Assembly: GCA_032173965.1 (NCBI GenBank)
Contig: JAVUNC010000004.1
Location: forward strand, 61,233,501-61,297,500
DNA from: Sitta carolinensis
Lineage: Eukaryota > Chordata > Aves > Passeriformes > Sittidae
Length of the DNA stretch: 64,000 nt
Direction: 5' to 3'
The notes under the pieces were generated by a model. It saw only the letters and a program-made list of their open reading frames with translations, made no database searches and was not told the DNA's origin. Positions 1-14,700 of this stretch are shown here, piece after piece (the stretch's first letter is position 1; every line of letters starts with the position of its first letter). Made by a program: the position numbers and the translations under genes.

Positions 1-3000
1 AACACAAGCAAGAAGCTAGGTAATCTTTTTAGCCATGGTCACAGTAAGGTTTGTAACAATGACATTGAATTCCTACCTGCCTGTAGAGAACCTGCAGTTA
101 TTAGGGGAAGAATTTGGGGAGGGTACCACCACAGTCTCTTTGCTTGAGACTGAAACATCAGCTGTGGTTGAGCAAAAATCTAGCTCTGTTTTCTGTGAAA
201 CTGAACGTAGTTCTTAAATGGGCACTGTCAAAATAAAATCACAGGCCATATTCATGGACCATACAGGCATCGTATTGGGAATTTAGATAATTTCCTTTTA
301 ATAACCAGAGACTTTTTGAATAACCCCAGAATATTCCCTCATTTGAAAATATTTAAAAATATTTTTGTGTGTCCTTTTTTCACTTTTAATGGCTTAGCAA
401 TGCTGTGTCTTCATCAGTATCACCTACCATTTTCAGTGCCTGAGTACAAGGAAAAAAAAGAACTTGAAATCTCCCTGAAAAAAGAGGCTGTTGTTTTTGT
501 GAGTGATCATCACCAGTCTTTCTCCCACAAAAAACTCCATTGCATATATTGTCCACATAGTAGAATGGTAGGCAACTATACAGAACTGAGAGGAGCTTCT
601 GAAGTTCAGTCTCTAAATTTGGAAATTAAGGATTCAGAACTCTGGGTCACAGGAGTTAATATGCAAATAAGGGTTATTCTGATCAAAACCTACAGCAGAA
701 ATTTTTTGGATGAGAATTGCTTGTTCACATTAAGATTGCAGTGGGTGATGGGTAGCAAGGCCATTACCTGTGGAAGATCTGAGGGGCTCAGACTGGTTTA
801 GTATTCAAGGGATCTCGACTCCTGTTTCAATGTCTGTTCTTATTTTTTTTTTACTAGATCTTTGCCATCAAGGGCAGGAAAAGCAGCACAGCTGGGCAAA
901 CCCATTCCTGGTAATTTGGCACAGACAGGTTTTCTTTCTGCTCACAAATTATCTCCAAATAGATTCTGCACTTGCAAACCTGTCTGCTACTCTAAATTAT
1001 TCACCATAACGGTTTGCAAGCCAGTTTTGAACACTGGGAAGCAGGTAAACAATTGATGGCAACAGGAGTTCAATAATTTATTACCCAGGTTGTGTGCAAG
1101 GTGTCCTCAGCCGTGGACCTCTTTTTGTGCTCTCTGACTGGGGTTTTACCTGTGCCTGGAAGAAACTTGCATAAAAAACACATTAATATGGTTTTAAATG
1201 GTTAGTAAGGAATGCTTATGGATCTACTTGTGTGGTTTTATCATCTGATCTGTGGCTTTTCTTTTGTTTAACATTGCTTAACATTGTTCCTTCCTATATT
1301 AAGTAACTGCTTAGCAAGTTGTTCTAGGAATGATTTCTACAGACTTGAACATTTGCAAGTATGTTGAAAAATCTCCATTGTCATTTTAATAGTAGATTGC
1401 AGTTTCTGTGGTACTTTACACACTGAACTTTTAAAGTCATTTACATACTGTGTGTGGTTGAAAGGAAGAAAATAGAAAGGGGATGGTCCCAACACAAATA
1501 TTTAGTGAGTCATGAAGAGCAGATCTACTCCTCTCCTGTGCATATTCCTTGGCTTCAGAAACTGCCCTATACCCCACTGTGCTTTCTTCCTACATTTCAA
1601 ATTCTATGTGCTTCATCCCCAGTCAGTTCTGTTCCACGATATCTTTCAAAGGTGTTTTCTTTCCCTAATGTTCCTTAAAGGCAAATTCTAAAACTTTTAA
1701 TCCCTCCCTCTGAGATTTTAGACTTTTCCCTCCATCCCACGCTTGTTGCTGATGTTTGTTTCCTTGTGATGATCTGGAGTCAGTTCCCTTGCCTTGCTTC
1801 ATCAAGCCTGACCTACGCAGGAACCTTCATATTCTCACAGATTCAGAGTATTTCAATAATTATTTGGAGTACTATTACTTTCACATCTATTATTTTAAAA
1901 ATTATCAGCTGCCTGAAGACTTCTGATATAAGTAGTAGAGGTGATGTAATCCAGATTTTGGAGAACTACACGTATAATATTATGAAAGTGAAAAATTGAG
2001 AGATTTATCAGACCCATCTGACACAAGTGTTTGAGTTTTTTAATTTGAATTTACTGAAAACTAATACGTTACAAGAAATGTGTGCTCTTTAAGCATCTTT
2101 AAAAGGATAAGACTTGCCTTCTTTTAAGAAGGGCTAAATAGTGTTCATTTGATGCTGGAAAAAGCTACCTTCTGTCTTTGTTTAAAACATCAAGGGGAAC
2201 TGACATACTGGATCACACCTAAGCCAAAATCAGATATTCCTGAAAAACAGGTGAAGAACCCCCGCAGTAGGTGACATGACATATTACCCAAAGTCTGTAA
2301 GGTCACACCCTAATGCTTAATAATGCAAATGCCACAGTCCTGGTTTAAATTTTAAACCTTGAACTTTCAAAAACTCTTCTACATGTTTATGACTGTTAGT
2401 TGCAAGAACTCTTGATATTAATGTACTTTATACATGATCATTTCCTTTGTGCCTCATACTGACTCCTGGATCTCAGCGCCTCCTGTTGTGTGGCAGCACT
2501 GTGACAGCACAGGACAGAATTTCCTTTCCAGGCAGAATATAACCATCAGACATCTTCCAATCAACACCGTGTTTGTCACCAGATTTCAATTTTGTCCAGG
2601 GTTCCAGATTTATGATGAAAGACAAAAAAGGACTACATTAGAAATTATAAATAGCATTTTGCCTGTCCTAGTTCAAGCCACTGGGGAAGAAGAAAACAGT
2701 GGTGTAACAATGACACGTTGGAGTGTAGAGTTCCTCAACAGTCGTGTTTCTGCCAGGTTTTCAAAGGCTTTAGCTGCTGCTAAAGTTTGTGTCAGTAGCT
2801 TCAACAAACAGAATGAACAGGCCCCTTTATTGATGCAAGCTGGCAGGTCCCCAGCTGAGAAAAGGAAGTAGGGCAGCTAAAGATGCCTGGAGGCCAATTC
2901 TTACTGCAGGTCATCACCTTTCTTCTTCTACCTCTTCTCTCAAGGCCTGTTGCAGCTTTCATTGTGTTCATCACAGCAGTGGCATGCTACTGGAGGTCCC

Positions 3001-3657
3001 TAATTCATCATTTCAAGGAAAGGATCCTACTGGCTGGAACGATTCCCCTTGGGCATTTTTTCCCTCTGTTGTCTGGGCTAACAGCAGCCTCTGGCTGCCT
3101 TCTGGCTGCTGCAGCAAAGCCCAGCTATCCAGGAGAATTTCTGTGCTTTCCAGCCTGTCCAGCAGTGCCTCCTCACTTCAGAGAAGGCAGCCATGATACT
3201 GATCCAGCTGCACTAACCATTTACCTTAAAAAAACACAGCTTTCTGCTCTTCAGGACACGAGTGGTGGTTGTTGGCTGTGGCTTTTCCTCTATGTTTCCA
3301 AGCTCCTTAATGAATCACTCCTTTTTGGCAATGAAGCAAAATAAACACATCATTTTGGATGCCTTTACCAAACGTACGTACACTTGGAGCAGGTTTTGAA
3401 TGATAGAAAGCAAAAGGTTTAATGCAATGTGCAGGCTGCGTAGTTAAAAGTCTGAAAAGAGCCAGAAAATATGAAACTGAGGGTCACAACAGTATCATCA
3501 GCCCCCAAGTTGTTCAGCTCTTACATATTTTCTGGAACACATGGAGGTGACTAAACAGCAGTGTATCCACTACAGCTCTCAACAGGAGAAAACAGTAATA
3601 GAGAGCACAACAAAGGTGCAGGATCACTCATCATCAGCGTGATGGTTAGATGTCTAC
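1..3657. other. AT-rich non-coding DNA, presumed PHACTR2 intron
   Basis: No exon, RNA gene or repeat that I can name. The open frames here (the longest 161 codons at 316-801 and 153 codons at 2883-3344) have no recognisable domain and ordinary composition. The assignment to a PHACTR2 intron depends on the 52-kb exon call. Confidence 0.5.
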
Positions 3658-3658
3658 C

Positions 3659-3752
3659 TCTTCCCTTTCCCTTTCCCTTTCCCTTTCCCTTTCCCTTTCC
3701 CTTTCCCTTTCCCTTTCCCTTTCCCTTTCCCTTTCCCTTTCCCTTTCCCTCC
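3659..3752. repeat. (TTTCCC)n hexamer microsatellite
   Basis: About 15 near-perfect head-to-tail copies of TTTCCC (GGGAAA on the other strand), ending in a degenerate C/T-rich tail. It leaves an artificial open frame of alternating Pro-Phe on the plus strand and Arg-Glu on the minus strand; neither is a gene. Confidence 0.95.
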
Positions 3753-3759
3753 CCCTTTT

Positions 3760-5204
3760 CATTTTCCTTTTCTGCTTATTAACTAATTCAGTGTAACTAC
3801 ACAGAGCACAGCAGAGTTTTGCACTGATGCTTCCTAGCCTAGTGAAAGGGAAAAGACAACTAACAAAAAATTTGGCAGGCATACTGAGTGAAGTTTCTCA
3901 TTTGCTGAAGCCAGTTGTGTGTACATGCCTTGTAGTGCACTTTGGCCCTTTTGAAGTGCAACATCTTGCCCATGACTTCAACAACATCCATTTGCTCTTG
4001 CTGACTGGAGTGAGAATTCAGACAAAGTTTCGAAAACATTTGGCACCAGAGTTCTTCTAGTTCCTCTCCATTCAATTAGATTTTAGAATGAATTCAAATG
4101 TATTGCTGGACTATAATTATCTCTGAAGTACAGAAGTCCACTGGGGACTGGCATTTTTCTTTTTAAATGGCCAGCTGTAAAGACACTACCTTGAACAATA
4201 TCCTGAATGCCAGCAAAGTTTCAAACCTGGACCCATGCCTGATTAACTGCCAAAAATCAGAATCATCTCTGCCTTTGGCAAATCAAAGTCCTTCCCCACG
4301 AAGCTGGTTTACTACAGAAATATCTGGACCAAAATGCAAGTTTCAGCCTTCAGTTTCCTTTCCCCGTATGTTTCTACTACTGTGAAAATGTGGAGTTTTT
4401 TTTTATCCTACTGGGAAAATGCATTTTTTCCACTCTCCCATGACTCAAAAGCATCTGAAAGATTCTCCCTCCAAGCTGAAGAAAAAGAAGGGGGAAAAAC
4501 TTCACCTTTTGGCAAAGACACAGATGGAAATTTTTGACTCAAAAGAGGATTTTCAAAATAAAATAAAAGAAGCATGTGAAAACAAGGGTTTATAATGGAA
4601 ACTATTTTCATAGCCAACTCTAAAGTAAGCACTGCTGTTCCAGAGACACATGGTACTGATGCAAACATTGGTCTGAAGCCAAAACCCCTAGCATGCTAGT
4701 GGAATCCGGAAGCACTACAATATTAAATACACCTCAAAATATATGTCAGACATCTCCCCTTGTCTGTTCCACTTATTCTTCACAGTAAGACACCGTACAC
4801 TTAATTCGTCAGTGGCTGCAGAATAACAGAATAAAGAACTGGTGGTGGACATTCTTTCCTGCACCACACTTGCCAAACAGCCTTCTGGAAGACCCAGGGT
4901 TATTATTCCCATTTTGCAAATGGGATATTGAGCCAATATCCACTTTCCATCTGCAGCGCTTACACAGCATCTATTATTATAGCCTGTGAGCATCTCTTAC
5001 TGGTCCTAGGGAAGTGTTATTATCCCCACAGTACCATCTCCACATTTCGTTTGGGGTGATGGGAGGAGAGAGTGTGTTACAAAAGGTGTGAGGGCATCCT
5101 GCTCAGCTGCACTCCTCGTTGGCAGACTCTTTCTCCTGTCCTTTGTCTGCATCTTTCAGATGCTACAGAGCAGTTGTGCTGGCCCTGGACAGTTTTCTAT
5201 CATG
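3760..5204. other. Non-coding DNA, nothing recognised
   Basis: AT-rich sequence between the hexamer repeat and the CR1 fragment. No exon, RNA gene or repeat is recognised. Confidence 0.5.
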
Positions 5205-5703
5205 GAAAACCCCCTTTACTGCTCTGGTGAGACCCCACCTGGATTACTGTGACTCACTCAGCACACAAAAGACATGGACCTGTTTGAACAAGCCCAGCGG
5301 AGGGCCATGTAGGTGATTAGAGGAATGGAGCTGCGGTTTTTCAACCTGGAAAAGAGAAGGTTCAGGGACACCTTATAGAACCTTCCAGTACATCAAAGGG
5401 GGCTCACAAAAGAGCTGAAAGGTGATTTTCACAAGAGAATGTGAAGATGGGACAAGGGGGGAATTGGCTTGAATCTGAAAAGTAGGTTTCTATTCCATGT
5501 CAGGAAGGAATCCTTCATTGTACGGGTGGTGAGACATTGGAACAGGGAGCCTGGAGGCCTGGTGCATATCCCATTCCTGGAAATATTTAAGGCTGGACAG
5601 AGCACTGAGAAACCTGATCTAGCTGAAGATGGCCCTGCTTGTTGCAGGGGGGATGGACTAGATAACCTTCCAGAGGTCCCTTCCAGTCCAAGCTATTCCA
5701 TGG
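5205..5703 (+). mobile_element. CR1 LINE, truncated 3' end
   Basis: Starts inside the last part of the CR1 reverse-transcriptase ORF: a relic of LVRPHLDYC is readable near 5215-5250, followed by decayed sequence. It continues through the CR1 3' untranslated region, with recognisable GGTGAGACATTGGAACAGG, CCCATTCCTGG, CTGGACAGAGC, GGATGGACTAGAT and GGTCCCTTCCAGTCC segments. The 5' truncation is typical of CR1. Scattered substitutions and small indels, with no intact ORF, show an old inactive copy. It is the longest transposon remnant I recognise in the window. Confidence 0.92.
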
Positions 5704-8700
5704 CCATTTTTGCACCTACTATGATTAGAGCAGCGGTGCTTGGCCTACATCTTTGCTGATCTGTAAGAAAGCCCACAACCAGTTACAAGTGTCCGAAACA
5801 AAGGCATAAAATGAATCTCCTGCTTTTGTGCAGACTGTCTTTCCTGCAGATTTGAGGCTTTTGCTCGCAGTTCTTGCCTCTCAATGAAATGCAATCACTA
5901 ACTGACATTTTTCCCAGGAGTAGAGCTGGTGGAGCATCCCCCTTTCCACCTGTATTCCCCAGAGGTTTAACAGGGAAGCAATGTCCCCTCCCTGCTGGCT
6001 CTGTCATGGTCTGGATGACTGCAGAGACACACCAGCACTGACTTACTAAGCACTGACTGAGGCTGCTTCTTCTCTGCCTGTCTGGCCCCAGCTCCCCTCA
6101 AGGCTCTTCATGAAGAGGATCCACAGGGTCCACAATGAGCCAAGCAAGTGGGGCTGGCAAAGCTGGCAGCCTGCTCTGCCAGGGATTCATAACACCTCTG
6201 GAATGGGAATGTGTTCTGTGGCCTCTGGTCTGTGCTTTCAGTGGCAATGTCAGAAAGGTGTGACTGGTTCAAAGACACCATCAGATACAATTTCATGCTA
6301 ACATGCACACCTTGCAGCTCTCTCCTCTCCCAAGCACTTGTTTGGGGTTTTGTTTTGAACCTTCAGCCACTTTCCTTCTCCTAATTGGAGGAAGCTGTCT
6401 TTGCAATCGGTTTTACACACCGCTTGCTTCTAAAGCCATCCTTGATGTTGGGAAACATATCATCCCTTTTTGACTTCTGTATCACCAAGTGTGCATGTCT
6501 GTGCATAGGGAGCCCTAAATAGGGTTGGGTTTTGCACCCTTGCCAGTATGCTGTAGCAGAATTCTGATCTGGTAACCTGCTAGCACCTCCCTGGTGAGGC
6601 TGGCTTTTTGCAAGGCAGAAACCCTGGTGAGCTTTGCCTCCAACTCCTCCTGTATGCCCAGCATTTGGTATCTACATGGTGATTGTATAAATGCAGTATC
6701 AATCTGTGAGTTTCATTTTGCTATTTAAATCCTTGTGTGTTTCATTCATTAACTTGCTGGTGGCCAGGGGAACCAGCACACTTTAACCATGCTAGTCCTG
6801 GGGGTCTTTTTTTGTCCTGATTTATTTCAGGTTCATTCAGTTGCAAACCCACACATAAGGAAACTAAAACAATTATATTAAATAAGGCAGGAGTCCTACT
6901 TGGGAAAAGCGTTTTTACCAAGACTAAACATCAATACATCTTTTCTCACTACTTCTTTAATACTGCAGATTGTTAATGCAGCACATTTAGTCAGTTCAAA
7001 TGAAAAAAATTAATTCCAACAAAATTCAGCAACATTAGAGCCAGATGGGCTGCAGGGGCAAAAATGCAGAGACTTTTAAAGCTGATGTAAATGCAATATT
7101 ATTGTTTTCAACTACAATCCAATTAAATTGGGCTGACAGAAGAAATGCCCAGGAAGATAGCTTCTCTTTAAGGAAAATCCATTTAAAAGAAATAGTACGT
7201 CAGATGTTTTCATGGTTCTGGGGCTCACTGAATTACATTCCAGTATAGAAACAGCAAAGCTGATGTGGGAGAGCCAGTAACAGGGCCTTTACTGGTATGT
7301 CACCTACTGGGAGAAAAAGGACTTAATTTTACAGTGTGTTTTGCAAGTATTTGACTGTAGAAACCATTAACCCAAGAAGACCCCTAGTGAAAGGAAGAAA
7401 ATACACATTTCTGGAGACATGACCTCCTCGTGGAGCCCTCGTGGCTGCTTCCATGGTCCCTGGCAGCACTGGGAGCCAGGTGGCAATGCCAAACTCCCTC
7501 TGAAAGCTCATGTGGGTGCAAGGTGCAGCCCTGTGCCATGCAGAAGAGCCTTCGTGTGCACTGCAAATAGCTTGTACTGGGCTCTCTGGATGGAATACAA
7601 TGCTTTTGGGTCTGGGGTACGACCCACAAAATCCAGCTTGGCATTATTTTCTGTGAAGTCACTTGGTGAACTGTGCTAGCTGGTGATAAAAAAAAAAAAG
7701 GTACCCTACATAAAACACCCACACCCACTCCATTCCTCTTTTTAAACAGTTACCCTTTCCAGAGTACCTGAGACATTTCCTTGTATGTTAGCTTGTGCCA
7801 CAGTACATAGTTGTTTTCCCCAAAATCTGTAAGCAGAAGTCTATATAAAGTCTCACCTACGCAGGTGAGGGGCACTTCGAAGCATTTTCAAGAACAGATC
7901 CCACTCACTTAAACTACTAAAATACAACACAAGATGTTTTTAGAGTTTTCCCATGAGCTGCACTGTAATTATGAACCACAACCTTGACTCACACATGGTG
8001 ATAAAACCCAGTGCCTGTAAATCTGTGAATGTAGCTGGCAGTCATAAAATAAATTATGAGGAGGTTGGGTCAATGGTCCCTTCTATGTTTATTCCTCTTA
8101 TTTAATGGCCCATTGCTGGAGACAGAGAACTTTCAGAATGTTTTACAATGTATTTATGCACACAAGAAGTGTGTCCTGTGCTTTCCATCCCCATTATCCT
8201 GACATGCTGAACATAAACCAGAGTGCAGTATGCAGATTAACATTGAGGAAAGCACAGAAAACATTTTAGGTTTTTTTATAATTTATACAGAGAAAAAACA
8301 TCTTCCTTTCTAAAGTAGCCCTTAAGAAAGATCACCTTTTGTTTAAGGGATGAAACAGGGCCACCTTCATTTTGTGCAGCTGAATTTCACAAAATCTCAA
8401 TGTCCCAGTATGGGACATCTGGATCCAAGCAGATTTCCATTCAATTCAAGACAGAGTGTGGTTAAAATAACATTACATTGTCAGGGGTCAGATCCTTGCA
8501 TGTCAAGCTAATAAAAGTCAAGTTTTTAAAGGTGTGGAGACTTAACCCTTGCTCAGCACTCAGTACTAACTCCTGGCCTCACAAGGCAAGTTGCATTTAA
8601 GTAAAATAATTCATAAAGTGAATGTATTTACAATTATGCATATATCCATGTATAGATATGCGAAACGGATGCAAGTCAGTTGCCTGCTGTCCCAGGTAAA

Positions 8701-11700
8701 AACACATAAATTTTCCTGTGTGGCCAGCATCACTGAAAACCTTCTCAGTGCATAAACATTTGTGTTAAACCATCCTATTAATCCTACAAAATTTTTAGGA
8801 GTTTGAATAGGAGTTCCAGCAATGTGACTTCCTGCAGTTCAAATCTATGGACTGTAAGAGGTGTAGAAAGGAAGACATATTAAAGATGTCTATTTACCAG
8901 TCTAACAAAAAAAAAAACCCAACTGCTTTCTAAGGTATTTCATTATTAAACTAGTAGATGAAACACTTTAATAAAACCAGTAGTGTTATTAAACTAGTAT
9001 GGTGCTAGTAACCTATTCAAATCTGGCATTTCTGTATGATATGATAAATACTAGGTGATCTTATAAATAATTTGGCCCATCAAATTAACTAATATGAGAC
9101 AACTGGATCCATAATTCATGCAAGGCATTTTTTGTTTGTATAAGTTGTCTAGCAACATTGGTTAACTAATGGTCCATAACACCTTAGTAAGAAAAATCCA
9201 TATATTTTCTGAAGTTTTTTTTAGGCTTGCGTATTAATATTTACACTGAAAGTAATTTGTCTGACTGCAAACTGTTCCAAATGACGTGACATTACATCAC
9301 ACTCAGGTTATTGCTTGCTGAAAGCTGAGTCAGTCTAAATGACAAAATCAACCCAGAATCTGGGGGAGAGTGACCTTCTCCACAGACAGAAGATTTCCGT
9401 ACCCATGTCACGAGTCTGCTGCCAACAGCCTGGTGCTGAACTGCCAAAACTCTGCTCCTCTTTGGTGCTGCTTCACTCAGGTCACTGCAATGTATTTCAC
9501 TGACAATAATTTTTATACCTAATACACTACAAGTTTGCTGGTGCAGCAAAGGCCTCTAATGCTCAAGCATGTGTGCAATGAAGCAGCCACATAGGATCTC
9601 TGGGTCTCCTTGTTTTCCCTGGCAAGACACTTGATCAGCATTTGTACTGGCTCAAATACCATGCAACGCCCTGGCCCGTGTATTTTTCACACACACACAC
9701 AAAAAACCATACCCCCATTTTAATTGCAATCAAGCCTTTATGAAAGCTCTACTACCTACCTCAGGCTATGTATTTTTAGAGAAGAGATGTGTCAATGTAA
9801 TTGACAAGTTATAAAATAGCTGAAAAGAAAGCAAACGTTGTGTGTCCTTAGGTACAAAATTAATTTTTTCCAGGAAGCTTCCAAGTTTTGAGACTTACAA
9901 CAAAGTTCCATCCAATTCTCTTTTTTGGGCATTTTTATTGACCCTTAGAAAGCTGGCGTGTTTTATCACACTCAAATTCTATGTGAGAAACCTGAACACG
10001 TGCTTATGCTTCACTGCTCAGTGGTTATTAGAATAATCTGCAGGAAACAACACCACAATAGGGCATTGTTTGTGAATGTGAGCCAAAGGTTACAAGAAAA
10101 GCCTGCACCCAGAGTTGACTCCTTGACTCCCATTCCCTTTGCTATGAAGAAAGCACATGCTCTGTGTGCGGCTGTTTCCATCATGGTCAGTCTCTTCTGC
10201 ACCCCAGGAGAGGAGAAGGTGCAGCAAGAGCACATTTATCCTGAAAACACGGAGTAGCTGGAACAGTGTGCTCAGAGGGAGGTGACCAGCTATGGCATAA
10301 AGCAAACCTCAGGCTCCTCCTCACTGCAGTATTTGAGTACCCCACAGTACCCAGCAAACAGATCTGTAAGAGGCATAATATAGGCATAACTTTGTAAGAA
10401 AAATACATTTCCTTTGGCTGAAATTTGCTTGGATCTACAAACTCTCAGTTCCACAGTCCTCAAACCCTCCTTCATTGCTGCCCAGGCACACAGGAACCAG
10501 AATGATCTGTACACTGGAGCTTTCCTCCTTGGTAACTAAACATTCCCCTGGGGGTAACCCCACAGCTGTCAGCACCACAGCAATGTCCTGCTAGCACTTA
10601 CACTGGTGGAGAAATAGTGCCCAGTCCCTTTTGAAGAGTCCCAGAGAGTCCTGAAAACTGTGCTTGTTGAGGAGCCTTTTCAAGTGACAAGTCCAAAGAA
10701 GGCATGTGTCAGGAAAAAGCTTATCCTCTCTCCTAGGGTCCTGGGAGATGAGTCTAGATATCACAGTGCTGGCTAGTGAGGCTGTCCATCATCTGTGTTA
10801 CAGGGGCTCTATTTCCAGCCAAAATATCACACAACACCAGCATTTAGATGGAAAGACCCTTTCTGTCCATCCATGCAATAGCTTGGTCAGGACACAGAAC
10901 AGTTTAGGGGATGGTTCTTGACTCAATATTGTTTTCTGCCTGAAGGGATTAATTCCTGCTTCTCTGACTTTCCATGACAGAAATAACTTGATCTCTCTGC
11001 TGATATAGTACCAGTATTTGAGGACTTTTATCCTGCCAGCTGGGATTATGAGAAAATACTGGTTGTGTTTTTGCATGGAAAATAAAGTACTGACTGTTAA
11101 CATAGTGGCATAAGGCTGGGCTCTTGTTTCTAGTTCTCTTTCCAAAAAAAAACCCCCAAAAGACAACTTCTGCATTTTAAGTAGGTGCAGAGAAGGACAG
11201 ATGAGGGCCCTCATCAGCAGGCCGTATTATCATATACATAGTCTATTTAAGGCCTAATGAACTGCTTGTTATTTTAGGCATTCTGGAGTTTGCAGACACT
11301 GTCTGCATGCTCCAACGACAGCATTCACCCTCACCACAACCCACTTTGCTGCTTCCAGCTCTTTTGTCCCTGAAGGCCTCTTCTGTTAGGGGTGCCCTGT
11401 GGTGTAGGACTCTTAGCTGCCATACAAAGAATGACATCAAAAACTGAAAGATATGATTTAAACGACTTGATTTTAAAAAAAATTAAGAAAACGATCTCTT
11501 TCTTGTGTACACAGGAGAAAGCCACATCACCTGCACAAAGCAATGGTAGTAAGACTGGAAAGTGTTGTCTTGCAGTTTGAAGAGCAGCACCAGCAATCTA
11601 AAAGTCAGGTTTAGCCAATGAAACCTTCCTGCTAGTTTTAACACCCAGGCAGTGTTTAACCATGGTCCTCTCTGCCGCTGTGTAAGAGTTCCAGCTACAC

Positions 11701-14700
11701 TGCCAGGCTGACAGCAACACTGAGAAATGAGGATGGTGCCTGATTTCAGAGATGCTGGAGTATTGCCAGAATCTGCCTCTCCATTGGTGTGGTGGATTTA
11801 AATGACTTCATTGGTTCTGGCTTACCCCCACCTGCCCCTCTCACTAGTACTTACCACCTGAAAGGGACACGAGTTAATGCTTTGTACAGGGTCTCTGGCT
11901 GGTGCCGACCCTGGGGTGATGAGAAAGAATGAAACATCTTTCATTTTACTACCTGTGCACTGAAAAGCAGTACAATGGGCATCATTTCAACAAGCTTTTC
12001 TGGTGCTGAGAAGGCAGGATAGCCAAGGCTTGGGTGTGCCACTGATGCTGTTCTGTTGTGTCTGACAGGTGGCAATTAAGGCAGAAGCAGCAGGATTCAG
12101 TGGAAACAAAGCCTTTATTGAAACTGGAAGGAGAAATTCTGAGTTTTGATTAGGAAGCATCCTGCTTGAGGCTTTCTAACACCTCACTTCAGCCTTCTTA
12201 GCAGTCTATCTAAGTTGTGCAGTATTGTTTTTCACTTGTGCTACTTAATAGTCACCTTCCTTTTTCAAATTTGAAATAGATTCAACAATACCAATGACCA
12301 ATATTTTAATCTAATATAGATACACACAGACATGTTAATGTAGGCAAGTATTGTTGTTGCCAACAATATACCTCTACAGAGAGATTTTGGTGATATTTAT
12401 TCATAAATGGGAACCAAGAGGTCCAAATTAGTATTTTCCAGTAAGAAAGAATGGAACAATATGTAGGATTATTATAATTAGAAAGCTGCAAGGGATTTCA
12501 GGGTCAGATGAAAAGGAGATTCAGAATTACAAAGTTTTCTTTCACAGTAGCTCAGATTTCATTGCTGAAAGGCTTCCTGAACCCTCCTCAGATTTTCATG
12601 TTTCAAGGAAGACACAGTACACCAAAGATTATGGGGTGTCCCAGAATCTGTCCCTCCAGTGCTCCAGCTAAAGCAAGACAGCACCTTCCAACATTGCAAA
12701 TACATGCATGGAGTGTCTTGGCTCCCTGAGACAGAGCTCAGCAGTTGCACATGTGCTTCCAGCATAATGCTATTATGCAAGCATTTTTGAAAATCACTGC
12801 CTCTCAACATGGAGCCTCCCAGTATGTAACTATGATCTAATTAGTCTTGTCCCTGCTTATATGGCCTTTCTTTTGTCCATACTGAATGCATTTGTTTCTT
12901 GCCTAAATATAATTTTGTATTTTTTTTGCTTGTCAGTGCCAGTAGCACCATACTGCAGGAGCAAAGGACCAGCTCTTGCTTGATAGCTCCTGAATCACAC
13001 CTGATGAGTGACAACAACTCCCAAAATACACTTGTATTTTGAAACCTGGCATTTGGGCACAGAAGAACCTGGCTGATACATTGCATATAGGTTTTGCACC
13101 ATTTTAGGTTCTACAAATCAGAACCAAGCCAAGCATCATCTCATGCAGCAAGATAGATGTATGAAATACTTCCCTCATACCTGTTTTTCCTCCAACCCAA
13201 TTGAAATTATTTGTACTCAATCTCTTAATTCTTTCTGGCTCAGTCTCTGTATCATCTGTTTCACATTTTTGCCTGGGACTGATGTAAAACTCACTTTCTA
13301 ATGCTTACGAGTCTACCTCATTTACTCTCTTTAAAAATTGTCGCAAGGCAGATTAATAATAATTTCTTCAAGAGCATGCAGTTCTCTCACCGGGGAGACC
13401 AAGGGGATACATTGTGAACCTTACCTGGTTAAAGTCAGAATGCTCCTAAGCCCAGGCAATTCATTGCCTCCCCAGAGCACAAACAGGAGGCCAGAAAGCT
13501 GTGCCAGCTCCATCTCTGGGCTACAAAATAAATGTCAGCTCTGTGCCTTGGTGAGGCCAACTGTTTGCAGCTCTTTTGCAGTACTCTCCCTGCTCACCAC
13601 TGCTATAGGCTAACACATATTGCAGCAGGCTGGGACCTCCCTGCCTCCCTACCATGCTTGCATCCCTCCCACACACGCAGGAAAGATGTGCCTAGTCCAG
13701 CACTCCATCTCTCAGAGTCTCTGAGCCCTGCAAACTCTCTATGGGGTCCATGCAATAGCTGAATGTCACCCATGCAAGTCAGCCCTCCACGTGCTGAGGG
13801 AGTGTTGGTGTGCTTGGGAATCATCTTTGCTCCTTTGTGTTTGCAATGTCTCTTGACCTGCATAAAGCACGTGATGCAGCCGTCCATAAATATCATGAGA
13901 ACACGGCTTGTTCTATAAATGAACACATAATGGAATTTGATTTAGTACAATGAAAGAGGAGGAAAATATTGGGAGCAAAGTGGAAATGTTGATATGCTTA
14001 AGGATGGTAAATGTCTTGGACTAGACATCTTTGACTGAGCAAAAGCTGAAATAGGTTAGAGGCCACTTCTCAGCTATGGGAAGGCCTTTCATACCTGTGT
14101 AAAGAATCTCTAATTTCTCACATTTGGGTCCAGCCAATGTGACCAGAGAATTGTCAATCAGGCAAATCATGGACCATGTGAAAACTTTCTTTGCTTTTTC
14201 CCTCAGCTGAGAAGCCCCATTTGATACAGGAAAGTGTTTTCTTCTTCGTTTCTGTTCCTAGAAACCAAGCTACTGTTAATATCTCCCCTACTCCCCCTTT
14301 CAAATGGTATGAGACAGCCAATGGGTGATCCCTGTTAGAAGCAGTCTAAATCAGCACTGAACTGACTCAGAAGACTCAGACAAACCCTGGATTTGAGCAC
14401 AGCAACCTACTTTCATGGCATCAGTTGCAGAACTGGAGCTCTTGTGCACAGTGCAGAGCAAGATAAAGGGAAGTACCGAACATAAGCACTCCAAATTCCT
14501 CTGCAAAGCCACGGGAAAGCTTTATGGTTGCCAAGCTACTAATATCATCAAAGTACTTTTTTTCTGTTTTCATCCTGCCCATAATACACTGTCACTGTGA
14601 AAATGGGCAGAAGGAAAAAAAAAATCTATAAAATTCTATAAAATAAAATTCTATAAAATAAAATTTTATAAAACAAAACAAAGCAAAACCCTGGTCATAC

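Noticed and set aside
2434..2871. 145-codon plus-strand open frame
   Set aside because: No domain, no splice or promoter context, composition like its surroundings; chance ORF.
3561..3882. Pro-Phe and Arg-Glu repeat open frames
   Set aside because: Translation of the hexamer microsatellite.
8055..8100. GGTTGGGTCAATGGTCCCTTCTATG, resembling a CR1 3' end
   Set aside because: Too short and diverged; the flanks do not continue the CR1 match.
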